A stretch of 5,737 nucleotides of DNA, taken from assembly GCA_029287275.1 (NCBI GenBank), contig JARFRL010000154.1, positions 1-5,737 of the forward strand, written 5' to 3'. The position numbers were made by a program, and so were the translations under genes. This DNA is from Pontiella desulfatans (GTDB lineage: Bacteria > Verrucomicrobiota > Kiritimatiellia > Kiritimatiellales > Pontiellaceae). Below the pieces are notes generated by a model. The model saw nothing but the letters and a program-made list of their open reading frames with translations, searched no databases and had not been told where the DNA came from. How positions within the stretch are numbered: the first letter of the stretch is position 1; every line of letters begins with the position of its first letter. Positions 1 to 5,735 of the stretch are shown here, piece by piece.

Positions 1-455
1 AACGCGGCGAGAAAGAGAAACGCGCCGCCCATGATTCCCGTGAACTTCCAGATGAATTTTTGGCGTTCGGCCAACTGTCCCGGCGAGTAGCGCAAGACGC
101 TGGAACCATCCATCTGGAGATCATAGAGATTTCTTTTCCAGACCTTCGGGAACCCCTTCACGTAGCGCAATTGGACCGGGGAGCCGGGCTCAAGGCTGGA
201 GAGAACCGACTCGAAGAACGTGGAGCGGTCGAGATAATAAAGTTGTTCGCGGCCTTTCACGTAGGCGTAAACCAACAACTCGTCGTCGATCAGATCGAAC
301 CTGCCGTCGCCCGTCCATTCCTTCACGCGGAAACGCGAGTATTGACCGCTATCCTGCCGCAATTTGTCCATCCTCGGAAGAACCACGTTGTCGACCACGA
401 TGGCCCACACGAAAAAACACAGCGCGAACATGACGAACAAGTACTGCTTTTTCAT
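1..455 (-). CDS. Hypothetical two-helix membrane protein, C-terminus cut off by window edge
   Basis: I do not recognise this protein. From the ATG at 455 the frame is open for 151 codons to the left edge, so the C-terminus is missing. Residues 5-27 form a hydrophobic helix after a short basic start (MKKQY). About 105 mostly polar residues follow, and a second hydrophobic segment begins near residue 135 and continues to the edge. This suggests a protein held by two membrane helices with a compact extracytoplasmic domain between them. The topology and a stretch like EPGSPVQLRYVKG (89-101) faintly recall DUF3592-type proteins, but that is a weak guess. A strong Shine-Dalgarno (AAAGGAGA, 461-468) sits at good distance and decides the start. 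The gene follows the UPF0210 gene by 17 bases on the same strand, so it is very probably the third gene of that operon. No catalytic motif is visible. That a gene exists is quite sure; its function is unknown. Confidence 0.8.
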   Translation of the reverse strand, partial: MKKQYLFVMFALCFFVWAIVVDNVVLPRMDKLRQDSGQYSRFRVKEWTGDGRFDLIDDELLVYAYVKGREQLYYLDRSTFFESVLSSLEPGSPVQLRYVKGFPKVWKRNLYDLQMDGSSVLRYSPGQLAERQKFIWKFTGIMGGAFLFLAA

Positions 456-460
456 GGCGG

Positions 461-468
461 TCTCCTTT
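461..468 (-). promoter_or_regulatory. Ribosome binding site of the small membrane-protein gene
   Basis: AAAGGAGA on the minus strand lies 5 bases before the ATG at 455 (GGAG at 462-465). It falls in the 17-base gap after the UPF0210 stop codon. It is the best Shine-Dalgarno match in the left operon and supports independent translation of a third cistron. Confidence 0.75.
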
Positions 469-472
469 GTCG

Positions 473-1852
473 CTAATTCTTCAAGCTATGGATCGGCGCG
501 GGGATCCTGCCCCCGAAACGCACGAAGCGCGCCGATTTCCCGCTGTTGCGCACCGGCATCACGACGCTCGCGCCGAAAAGACCGCCGAACGAGACGAATT
601 CGCCCGCGGCTTTTCCGGGCACCGGAATCAGCCGCGCCGCGGTGGTCTTGCAATTAATCACGCCGATCATCAGCTCGTCGGCGATGAGCGCGGCGATTGT
701 TTCCGGGGCGGTGTCCCCGGGAATCGGAACCATGTCGAGGCCGACCGAGCAAACGCAGGTCATCGCCTCGAGTTTTTCCAACGTCAGACATCCGGTCTCC
801 GCCGCCTCCGCGAGCACGGAATCCTCCATCACGGGAATGAACGCGCCGCTCAACCCGCCCACGCTGGGCGACGCGAACGAGCCGCCCTTCTTCACCGCGT
901 CGTTCAGCATCGCGACGATCGCGGTCGAGCCCGGCGCGCCGACATCGTCCACGCCGAGAATCTTCAAAATCTCGCCGACGCTGTCGCCGACGGAAGGCGT
1001 CGGCGCGAGCGAGAGGTCGACCACGCCGAACGGCAAACCAAGCGCCTCCGCGACTTTGCGGCCGATGAGCTCGCCGCAGCGCGTCACGCGGAAGGTCGCC
1101 TGCTTGATCTCCTCGGCCAAATCGTCGAGGCCGAGGCTCTCCGCGCCTTCCATTTCGATTTTACGCTCCAAGGCGCGGGCGATCACGCCGGGGCCGCTGA
1201 CGCCGACGTTGATGACCGCGTCGGCCTCGCCGAGGCCGTGAATCGCGCCGGCCATGAACGGATTGTCGCCGGGTTGATTGGCGAACACCACCAACTTTGC
1301 CGCGCCGAACCCATTGGCGTCGGCGCTCGCTTCGGCGGCGTCCTTCACCGTCTGGCCCAGCAAGGCGACCGCGTCCATATTCAAGCCGTGGCGCGTCGAA
1401 CCGGCGTTGATGGACGAGCAGACCTTGGCGGTGGTCGCGAGGGCTTCCGGCACGGAGCGGATCAGGTTCAGGTCGCCTTGCCCAACTCCCTTTTCCACGT
1501 TCGCGGAATAGCCGCCGATGATGTCGATGCCCACCGCCGACGCCGCGGCGTCGAGCGCTTTGGCGAGCCGAATGAATCCGGCGCGGTCGAACCCCGCGCC
1601 AACGTGGGCGATCGGCGTGACCGAAATCCGCTTGTTGACCACCGGCACGCCGTACTTGCCGCCGAAACGGTCGCACGTCTCCACGAAGTTTCCCGCGAGC
1701 GACTTGATCTTTTCCTCGATCTTTCGCGCGGTGCTTTCAGCGTCGCCCGTCCGGCAATCGAGCAGGCTGATGCCCATGGTCACGGCGCGGACGTCGAGGT
1801 TTTCCTTCTGGATCATGTCGACGGTGTTGAGAATCTGGTCGGATCGAATCAT
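473..1852 (-). CDS. UPF0210 / DUF711 'PFL family' protein
   Basis: This 459-residue protein matches the UPF0210 (DUF711) family, annotated as 'PFL family protein' because its fold resembles pyruvate formate-lyase. The usual length is about 450, so it looks complete. No hydrophobic signal is present, so it should be cytoplasmic. Family-typical stretches are GIDIIGGYSANVEKG (108-122), SSINAGSTRHGLNMDAV (146-162), GAPGSTAIVAMLNDAVKKGG (305-324), SVGGLSGAFIPVMED (330-344), VINCKTTAARLIPVPGK (398-414) and the C-terminal GGRIPAPIHSLKN (447-459). No enzymatic reaction is established for the family that I know of, and I see no classical glycyl-radical RVxGY motif. The start ATG at 1852 lies 2 bases after the stop of the ACT-domain gene with only a weak GAG upstream, so translation is probably coupled. 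The ACT protein next to it suggests control by a small ligand such as an amino acid; that is inference from the pairing. Confidence 0.95.
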   Translation of the reverse strand: MIRSDQILNTVDMIQKENLDVRAVTMGISLLDCRTGDAESTARKIEEKIKSLAGNFVETCDRFGGKYGVPVVNKRISVTPIAHVGAGFDRAGFIRLAKALDAAASAVGIDIIGGYSANVEKGVGQGDLNLIRSVPEALATTAKVCSSINAGSTRHGLNMDAVALLGQTVKDAAEASADANGFGAAKLVVFANQPGDNPFMAGAIHGLGEADAVINVGVSGPGVIARALERKIEMEGAESLGLDDLAEEIKQATFRVTRCGELIGRKVAEALGLPFGVVDLSLAPTPSVGDSVGEILKILGVDDVGAPGSTAIVAMLNDAVKKGGSFASPSVGGLSGAFIPVMEDSVLAEAAETGCLTLEKLEAMTCVCSVGLDMVPIPGDTAPETIAALIADELMIGVINCKTTAARLIPVPGKAAGEFVSFGGLFGASVVMPVRNSGKSARFVRFGGRIPAPIHSLKN

Positions 1853-1854
1853 GT

Positions 1855-2394
1855 TTAAATCTCGTTGGTGGCGCGGAAGATATCGTTGTGCTGGAGCACG
1901 AGCTTGAGCCCTGATTCATCGCCGAAGCGCGTGAGCGCGGCTTTGAAGTCCCCGCGCGAAACCGCGTCGGCAAGGTCGATTTGGAGCATCATGGTGTATT
2001 GGTCGCCGTCGACGTGGGAGGCGAGGTCGAGGATGTTCACGCCGCGGTCGAAGCAGAAGCGCGACACCCGCGCCACGAGGCCAACGCGGTCGCGCCCGAC
2101 GGCGGTGAGCACGTAAACCTGGTCCGAGGCTTCGGTCTCGGCCATCGAGCCCTCGGCCGGAACGACCGAAACCCGCGACGACGTGCTTTTCGCCAGCGCC
2201 TGCTCGACGCGCGCCGCGTCGACGTCGGCCGGAAAGCTCGCGACGAGGATCATCGTGAACCAGCCGCACAGCACCGATTCGCGCAGATCCGCGAGATTTC
2301 CGCCCAAGGCGCTGACGCCTTCGGTCACTTCCGCCACGATACCGGGTCGATCGCGGTCCATCACCGAGATCACCATGATTTGTCTTTCCGCCAT
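1855..2394 (-). CDS. Tandem ACT-domain regulatory protein (UPF0237/GcvR-like)
   Basis: This 179-residue soluble protein contains two ACT domains, roughly residues 4-78 and 91-172. Each begins with a beta strand and the ligand-site turn typical of ACT: VISVMDRDRPGIVAEV (8-23, glycine at 18) and VLTAVGRDRVGLVARV (95-110, glycine at 105). In family terms ACT domains bind small ligands, usually amino acids, and control a partner protein. The C-terminal end, LQHNDIFRATNEI (167-179), resembles the end of UPF0237 proteins, which are usually single-ACT proteins of about 90 residues encoded beside UPF0210. The two-domain layout is instead like GcvR, the glycine-cleavage regulator. No DNA-binding or catalytic domain is visible. 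The start at 2394 is supported by GAAAGGAA (2401-2408). It is the first gene of the left operon and its stop lies 2 bases from the UPF0210 start, so regulation of that protein is the natural hypothesis. Confidence 0.9.
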   Translation of the reverse strand: MAERQIMVISVMDRDRPGIVAEVTEGVSALGGNLADLRESVLCGWFTMILVASFPADVDAARVEQALAKSTSSRVSVVPAEGSMAETEASDQVYVLTAVGRDRVGLVARVSRFCFDRGVNILDLASHVDGDQYTMMLQIDLADAVSRGDFKAALTRFGDESGLKLVLQHNDIFRATNEI

Positions 2395-2400
2395 TCGAAG

Positions 2401-2408
2401 TTCCTTTC
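2401..2408 (-). promoter_or_regulatory. Ribosome binding site of the ACT-domain gene
   Basis: The minus strand reads TGAAAGGAAC here, with GGA at 2402-2404, seven bases before the ATG at 2394. It is a good though not perfect Shine-Dalgarno and supports the chosen start. Confidence 0.65.
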
Positions 2409-2421
2409 AACGTACGGAAAG

Positions 2422-2451
2422 ATCCTATCCCCGCGGTGCCAAGCATGGGAA
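2422..2451 (-). promoter_or_regulatory. Possible promoter of the ACT / UPF0210 / membrane-protein operon
   Basis: On the minus strand, TTCCCA (2446-2451, four of six consensus bases) and TAGGAT (2422-2427, four of six) are separated by 18 bases. Transcription would start near 2415 and give a leader of about 20 bases carrying the Shine-Dalgarno. The match is modest. The location, in the only intergenic space upstream of the operon, is the main support. Confidence 0.35.
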
Positions 2452-2482
2452 TAAAAAAGACTGCATTTCAACCGCGGCCAGC

Positions 2483-2488
2483 TAGAAT
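2483..2488 (+). promoter_or_regulatory. Possible -10 element of the DA1-like gene
   Basis: TAGAAT matches five of six bases of the sigma70 -10 consensus. No -35 hexamer is recognisable at 15-19 bases upstream. If used, transcription would begin at about 2495-2496, on or next to the chosen ATG, giving a leaderless or nearly leaderless mRNA. That would agree with the lack of a convincing Shine-Dalgarno before this gene. This is a tentative reading. Confidence 0.3.
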
Positions 2489-2495
2489 GGGGCCC

Positions 2496-3530
2496 ATGAG
2501 CGAGTTCTCCAGACGCCTCTTCGCGACGGCGGCGCTGCTGATCGGCGTCGCGACGGTCGGCGCCGCGCCCAGCATGCGTTGCCACGTTTGCGCCGGGCGC
2601 CTTTCGGAGCAATATTGGACCTATGAGAACAAGATTTGCTGTTCCGAGGCTTGCGTCGATCTTCTACGCCCCCGCTGCGCGCGGTGCGAAAAGGTGATCG
2701 ATGGAAAATACGTCGAGTCGGAAGGCGCGGTTTATTGCGGCCAGAACTGCTTCAACACCACCCTGCCCGACTGCGAGATCTGCAACGAACCCATTTACGA
2801 AGGCTTCAACATCACCAGCCACAACTATTGCCAGCGCTGCGTCGAGCGCAGCCCCACCTGCTTCTGCTGCGGACTGCCCGCGGCCTATCCCACCCAACTT
2901 GACGACGGACGCGAAATCTGCGTGAACTGCGCGCGCTGGGCCGTGCGCGACGAGGCGCTCGCCCAACAGCATTACGACCGCGCCCGACGGTGGCTGGAAG
3001 CGTGGACCTCGCTGACGATCGGTTCCGTTCCCGACCTGAAACTGGTCGACCGGGACGAGATGATGAAACTTTCCACCGACCTGCGAAAATCCGACTCGCC
3101 GGTTCCGATCCGCGGCCTTTACAGCCGGCAAACCTATCTGCGCAAACGCGGCTTTTTCGGCGCGTGGCGGGAGAGTCCCAAGGACTCGCGGGAAACGATC
3201 TACCTCATCGATCATCTGCACGACGAGGTGTTTCGCGTCGCGGCCACGCACGAGCTGACGCACGACTTGATTCACGAGCACTTCAAGCGACTCGAGGACG
3301 CGCCGCTCTGGGTGCACGAAGGGCTCTGCCAGCAGGCGGCCGCGGAGTATTGCCGCCGTAGAAACTACGCCGACGCGCTGCAAAGCATCGAAATCTGCAC
3401 CGATCCCGATTACGGCGATGGATACCAGTATTTCAAGCGCGTCGCGGGATTCGAGGGCTGGAGCGCGCTGAAGCGATGGATGGAAACGGTGGACGTGGAA
3501 ACGCTCCCGGAAACCGCGCCGAAGCCTTAG
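2496..3530 (+). CDS. Exported DA1-like zinc metallopeptidase with four N-terminal zinc-finger (LIM-like) modules
   Basis: This is a 344-residue protein if started at 2496. Residues 1-24 look like a twin-arginine (Tat) signal: SRRLFA (5-10), a hydrophobic stretch (11-22) and a V-G-A/G-A-A cleavage region. Four cysteine modules follow: C29/C32 with C49/C53, C61/C64 with C81/C85, C93/C96 with C112/C115, and C122/C125 with C142/C145. Each should bind one zinc. A helical linker (about 147-175) leads to the C-terminal domain, which matches the DA1-like peptidase family: KLVDRDEMMKL (182-192), RGLYSRQTYL (206-215), HELTH at 252-256 (zinc ligands H252 and H256, catalytic E253), HEGLCQ at 274-279 (E275 the likely third ligand) and YGDGYQYF (306-313). 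Plant DA1 pairs LIM domains with this peptidase and cleaves regulatory proteins; the substrate here is unknown. A longer reading from GTG 2436 or ATG 2445 would bury the signal peptide, so 2496 is preferred. The gene stands alone, divergent from the ACT operon and converging on the channel gene. Confidence 0.88.
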   Translation: MSEFSRRLFATAALLIGVATVGAAPSMRCHVCAGRLSEQYWTYENKICCSEACVDLLRPRCARCEKVIDGKYVESEGAVYCGQNCFNTTLPDCEICNEPIYEGFNITSHNYCQRCVERSPTCFCCGLPAAYPTQLDDGREICVNCARWAVRDEALAQQHYDRARRWLEAWTSLTIGSVPDLKLVDRDEMMKLSTDLRKSDSPVPIRGLYSRQTYLRKRGFFGAWRESPKDSRETIYLIDHLHDEVFRVAATHELTHDLIHEHFKRLEDAPLWVHEGLCQQAAAEYCRRRNYADALQSIEICTDPDYGDGYQYFKRVAGFEGWSALKRWMETVDVETLPETAPKP

Positions 3531-4225
3531 TCGTGTTGCTTCTCCAAGCGCTCGTGCGTGATGTGCAGCGCGATGAGCCGCGCGATGATCACCGCGAGAA
3601 ACACCTGTCCGCACGCCGCTTCCATAATGGCGTAGGACTGCGCGGCGGGCTTCAGCGGAACCAGATCGCCAAAGCCCAGCGTGGTCAACGTCGTGAAGCT
3701 GAAATAAAACGCCCACGCGCTGTTCACGCCCGGCGAAACGAGTTCCTCGGGCACGCGGATGCAGGTGGGATCGAGATGATAAAACAGGCTGTACACAAAG
3801 CCCCAGGCGATGCCCATGATCATGTAGGCGGAAATCGCGCCGCAGATTTTATCGCCGGTCACCGTGCTGGAATCGAGCACGTAGCGCATGATGCTGAAAA
3901 ACACGACCACGAAATAGGCCGCCCGCAGGACCAGCACCACCGACAGAAACGCTTGTGGTTCCATTTCGCGAACAATCTCAAACCCGCCCACGCTCACGTT
4001 AAGCAACGTGAACAGAATCATGAAAATGAAAAACCGGCGCGTGCGCGACACGGCGCGAATGCAACTCGCGAGCACGACAAGGATGAAAACGCCGAACGTC
4101 TTGTCGACGAACCCCTGATCCCCGGGAATCAGCGGGCTCACCAGAAACAACAACGCGATCGAGACCAACAACGCGCTGAAGCGCCCTTTCACGATGGCTT
4201 CGAGCATGAGACGGCGCGAACTCAT
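3527..4225 (-). CDS. Six-helix potassium channel-like membrane protein (Ion_trans_2 type)
   Basis: This is a 232-residue inner-membrane protein. Likely membrane helices are at 16-33, 43-59, 65-82, 93-113, 127-148 and 196-220. Between the last two lies a pore loop, FSFTTLTTLGFGDLVP (175-190), with the K+ selectivity signature TLGFGD at 182-187, a GFG variant of the usual GYG. The family conducts K+ or related cations. The fourth helix has only scattered arginines (R101, R114) rather than a regular voltage-sensor ladder, and no RCK, cyclic-nucleotide or other cytosolic sensor domain follows, so gating is unclear. I start it at the ATG at 4225, which overlaps the efflux-gene stop as ATGA and implies translational coupling. 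An in-frame ATG at 4249 would add eight residues (240 in all), and one at 4207 would remove six. Its stop (TAA, 3527-3529) overlaps the stop of the facing DA1-like gene. Confidence 0.88.
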   Translation of the reverse strand: MSSRRLMLEAIVKGRFSALLVSIALLFLVSPLIPGDQGFVDKTFGVFILVVLASCIRAVSRTRRFFIFMILFTLLNVSVGGFEIVREMEPQAFLSVVLVLRAAYFVVVFFSIMRYVLDSSTVTGDKICGAISAYMIMGIAWGFVYSLFYHLDPTCIRVPEELVSPGVNSAWAFYFSFTTLTTLGFGDLVPLKPAAQSYAIMEAACGQVFLAVIIARLIALHITHERLEKQHD

Positions 4226-5655
4226 TCGATCTCGGCCGGCGGGGCCCATCCCCCACCGAGGGCTTTATAGATGGCGACGAGATTCGCGCTGATGCGGCCG
4301 CGGCTCGTGGCGAGCTGGTCCTGCTGTTCCAACAACGCCTGCTCCATGTTCAGCACGTTCTGGAAATCGGTCAGACCGGACTTGTAGAGCTCGGTGACGA
4401 GTTGAACTGATTTGTTCGCGGACGCCTCGGCCTCCTCGAGAAACGAGACGCGGTCGTTTTCGTACGCGAACGCGGCCATGGCGCCCTCGACCTCTTCAAG
4501 CGCGAGAAGAATGGTTTGCTCATAGGAGTGCAGCGCAACCTTGGTCGCGGCCCGCTCGGCGTCGACCTGGCTTCGGACGCGGCGCCCATTGAAAATGCTC
4601 CATTTCAATTGCGGCCCGAAGCCGTAGGCGACGTTCGCGCCGTCGAACAAGTTTCCGTTCGGCGATTGCACCGTCAAGGTTCCGGGTAGCGTGAGCGTCG
4701 GGTAGAGCTCGGCCTGGGTCGCGCCGATCAGCGCGTTCTGGGCCGCGAGCTCGCGCTCGGCGCGCCGGATGTCCGGGCGCTGACGCAAGAGTTCCGCCGG
4801 AAGGCCCGCGACCACCTCGCGGCGCGGGTGCGGAATGGGCTTCGTTTTCATGAGTTCTTGTTCCAAAGCGTAGGGCATTTGCCCCGTCAACACGCTTAAC
4901 CGATTGATGGTTTCGACGAGGGTCTGGCGCAGCTGCGGAATGGCCGACTCGGTGCGGAATCGGTTGAGCTTCGCCTGCGAGACGTCGAGCGCGGGAACCA
5001 ATCCGGCGTCGAAGCGGTTTAGCGTGAGTTTCAAGGTCTTGTCCTGCGCCTCGAGGTTGTTGGTCGCGAAGGAAAGCCGCTCTTGCAGCGTGCGCGCGTT
5101 GATGTAGTTCGCGGCGATGTTCGCGTAGAGCACCACCATGATGTCGCGGTAGTTCTCGACCGACGCCTGCAACGACGCGTCGGATGATTCGACGGAGCGG
5201 CGGACGCGGCCCCACAAATCAAGCTCCCACGCCATGCCGAGCCCCGCCTCGTAAAGCTCGCCCCGCCGGTCCGATCCCGAAGGCGTTTGGGCGACCGAGG
5301 TCTGAAACGCGCTCGCTCCGGCGCCGGCGACGATCTCGGGCCACCATTGGCTGGCGCTCACGCCGCGCAGCGCGGCGGCTTGCTCAACGCGCGCGGCCGC
5401 GGTTTTTAGGTCGAGGTTGTTGGTGGAAGCGCGGTCGATCAGCTCATTGAGCGTTTCGTCGTTGAAAACGGTCCACCAGGTTTTCAGGTCGGGTTCGCCG
5501 TCCGCGAGATCCTCCTGAACGGACTCGTGCCACGCGTCGGGCATTTCGACGGTCGGCTCCTCGTAGTCCGGACCGACCGACGGCAAGGACGTGCACCCGT
5601 TTAAAACGAATAGGCCGAAAGCGACCAGAAGAAGTGAAGGCAACCGCGTGTTCAT
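4222..5655 (-). CDS. RND-type efflux outer-membrane lipoprotein (NodT/OprM family)
   Basis: This 477-residue protein is the outer-membrane channel of a tripartite efflux or secretion system, a TolC-like trimer spanning outer membrane and periplasm. A lipoprotein signal peptide ends in LNGC, with C21 the lipidated residue, followed by the typical VGPDYEEP (27-34). Family marks include WWTVFNDETLNELIDRA (60-76), MAWELDLWGRVRRSVE (141-156), LPAELLRQRPDIRRAE (285-300), IGATQAELYPTLTL (310-323) and LYKSGLTDFQNVLNMEQALL (423-442). The repeated halves show as RFDAGL (214-219) and YKSGL (424-428). The length is normal and the reading frame intact. The start at 5655 is fixed by the signal peptide and by AGGGAG six bases upstream. 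Usual partners are an inner-membrane RND pump and a periplasmic adaptor; neither lies downstream, where an ion channel gene overlaps instead. They could lie beyond the right edge or elsewhere. The transported substrate cannot be inferred. Confidence 0.96.
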   Translation of the reverse strand: MNTRLPSLLLVAFGLFVLNGCTSLPSVGPDYEEPTVEMPDAWHESVQEDLADGEPDLKTWWTVFNDETLNELIDRASTNNLDLKTAAARVEQAAALRGVSASQWWPEIVAGAGASAFQTSVAQTPSGSDRRGELYEAGLGMAWELDLWGRVRRSVESSDASLQASVENYRDIMVVLYANIAANYINARTLQERLSFATNNLEAQDKTLKLTLNRFDAGLVPALDVSQAKLNRFRTESAIPQLRQTLVETINRLSVLTGQMPYALEQELMKTKPIPHPRREVVAGLPAELLRQRPDIRRAERELAAQNALIGATQAELYPTLTLPGTLTVQSPNGNLFDGANVAYGFGPQLKWSIFNGRRVRSQVDAERAATKVALHSYEQTILLALEEVEGAMAAFAYENDRVSFLEEAEASANKSVQLVTELYKSGLTDFQNVLNMEQALLEQQDQLATSRGRISANLVAIYKALGGGWAPPAEIE

Positions 5656-5661
5656 GTAAGA

Positions 5662-5667
5662 CTCCCT
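5662..5667 (-). promoter_or_regulatory. Ribosome binding site of the efflux outer-membrane gene
   Basis: AGGGAG on the minus strand, six bases before the ATG at 5655. It is a strong Shine-Dalgarno with near-ideal spacing and suggests efficient translation. Confidence 0.75.
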
Positions 5668-5679
5668 GTTGATCCGAAG

Positions 5680-5708
5680 ATACTAGGAAGCGCCCCGCGG
5701 CAAGTCAA
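5680..5708 (-). promoter_or_regulatory. Strong sigma70-type promoter of the efflux/channel operon
   Basis: On the minus strand a -35 box TTGACT (5703-5708, five of six consensus bases) and a -10 box TAGTAT (5680-5685, five of six) are separated by exactly 17 bases. Transcription should start near 5673, giving a leader of about 18 bases that contains the AGGGAG ribosome binding site. This is the clearest promoter in the window and implies that the efflux gene begins its own transcript rather than relying on a gene further right. Confidence 0.75.
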
Positions 5709-5735
5709 ACGTCTAACGTGTTCTTTGCCGCTTCC
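5686..5735. repeat. Imperfect inverted repeat spanning the efflux promoter
   Basis: TTGCCGCTTCC at 5725-5735 is complementary to two split pieces on the left: GGAAGCG (5686-5692) and GCGGCAA (5697-5703). The left pieces are separated by CCCC, so the arm contains an insertion. The two arms flank the -35 box, and the left arm fills the -35/-10 spacer. Inside the loop AACGT occurs twice, seven bases apart (5708-5712 and 5715-5719). It may be an operator for a local repressor, or chance. The loop of about 21 bases and lack of a T-run make a terminator unlikely. Confidence 0.4.

Larger units (their letters stand above)
2395..2495. other. Divergent intergenic region between the ACT operon and the DA1-like gene
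   Basis: This 101-base region must hold both the leftward and rightward promoters. It contains an A6 tract (2453-2458) and two CCGCGG palindromes (2431-2436 and 2472-2477). The palindromes are 41 bases apart and may be chance in GC-rich DNA. A TAGAAT hexamer at 2483-2488 faces the DA1-like gene. I see no strong hairpin, riboswitch-like structure or clear operator. Confidence 0.6.

Noticed and set aside
60..476. Plus-strand open frame of 138 codons at the left edge
   Set aside because: The minus strand carries a frame with a strong ribosome binding site, operon spacing and two membrane helices; the plus frame has none of these.
467..1858. Long open frame on the plus strand opposite the UPF0210 gene (463 codons)
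   Set aside because: The minus-strand protein matches a conserved family along its whole length. The plus-strand translation is rich in Arg, His, Ala and Asp without domain features, as expected for the antisense of a GC-rich gene.
2428..2444. Possible sigma54 promoter (TGGCAC) upstream of the ACT operon
   Set aside because: The -24 half, TGGCAC, is present on the minus strand, but the required GC-containing -12 half (TTGC) is absent at the proper spacing.
2436..2495. N-terminal extension of the DA1-like protein from GTG 2436 or ATG 2445
   Set aside because: It would place about 20 residues before a clear signal peptide and lacks a ribosome binding site. The segment lies in the shared promoter region.
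3521..3542. Bidirectional terminator at the convergent junction
   Set aside because: The stem is only five base pairs with a 12-base loop and no T-run on either side.
2664..3716. Minus-strand open frame of 350 codons opposite the DA1-like gene
   Set aside because: It overlaps nearly all of the DA1-like gene and the end of the channel gene, has low-complexity Arg/Ala/Val composition and no recognisable motif. Ordered zinc and peptidase motifs are on the plus strand.
3476..4270. Plus-strand open frame of 264 codons opposite the channel gene
   Set aside because: The protein is extremely rich in His, Arg, Glu and Gln, typical of the antisense of a hydrophobic membrane protein. The channel frame has six helices and a K+ filter.
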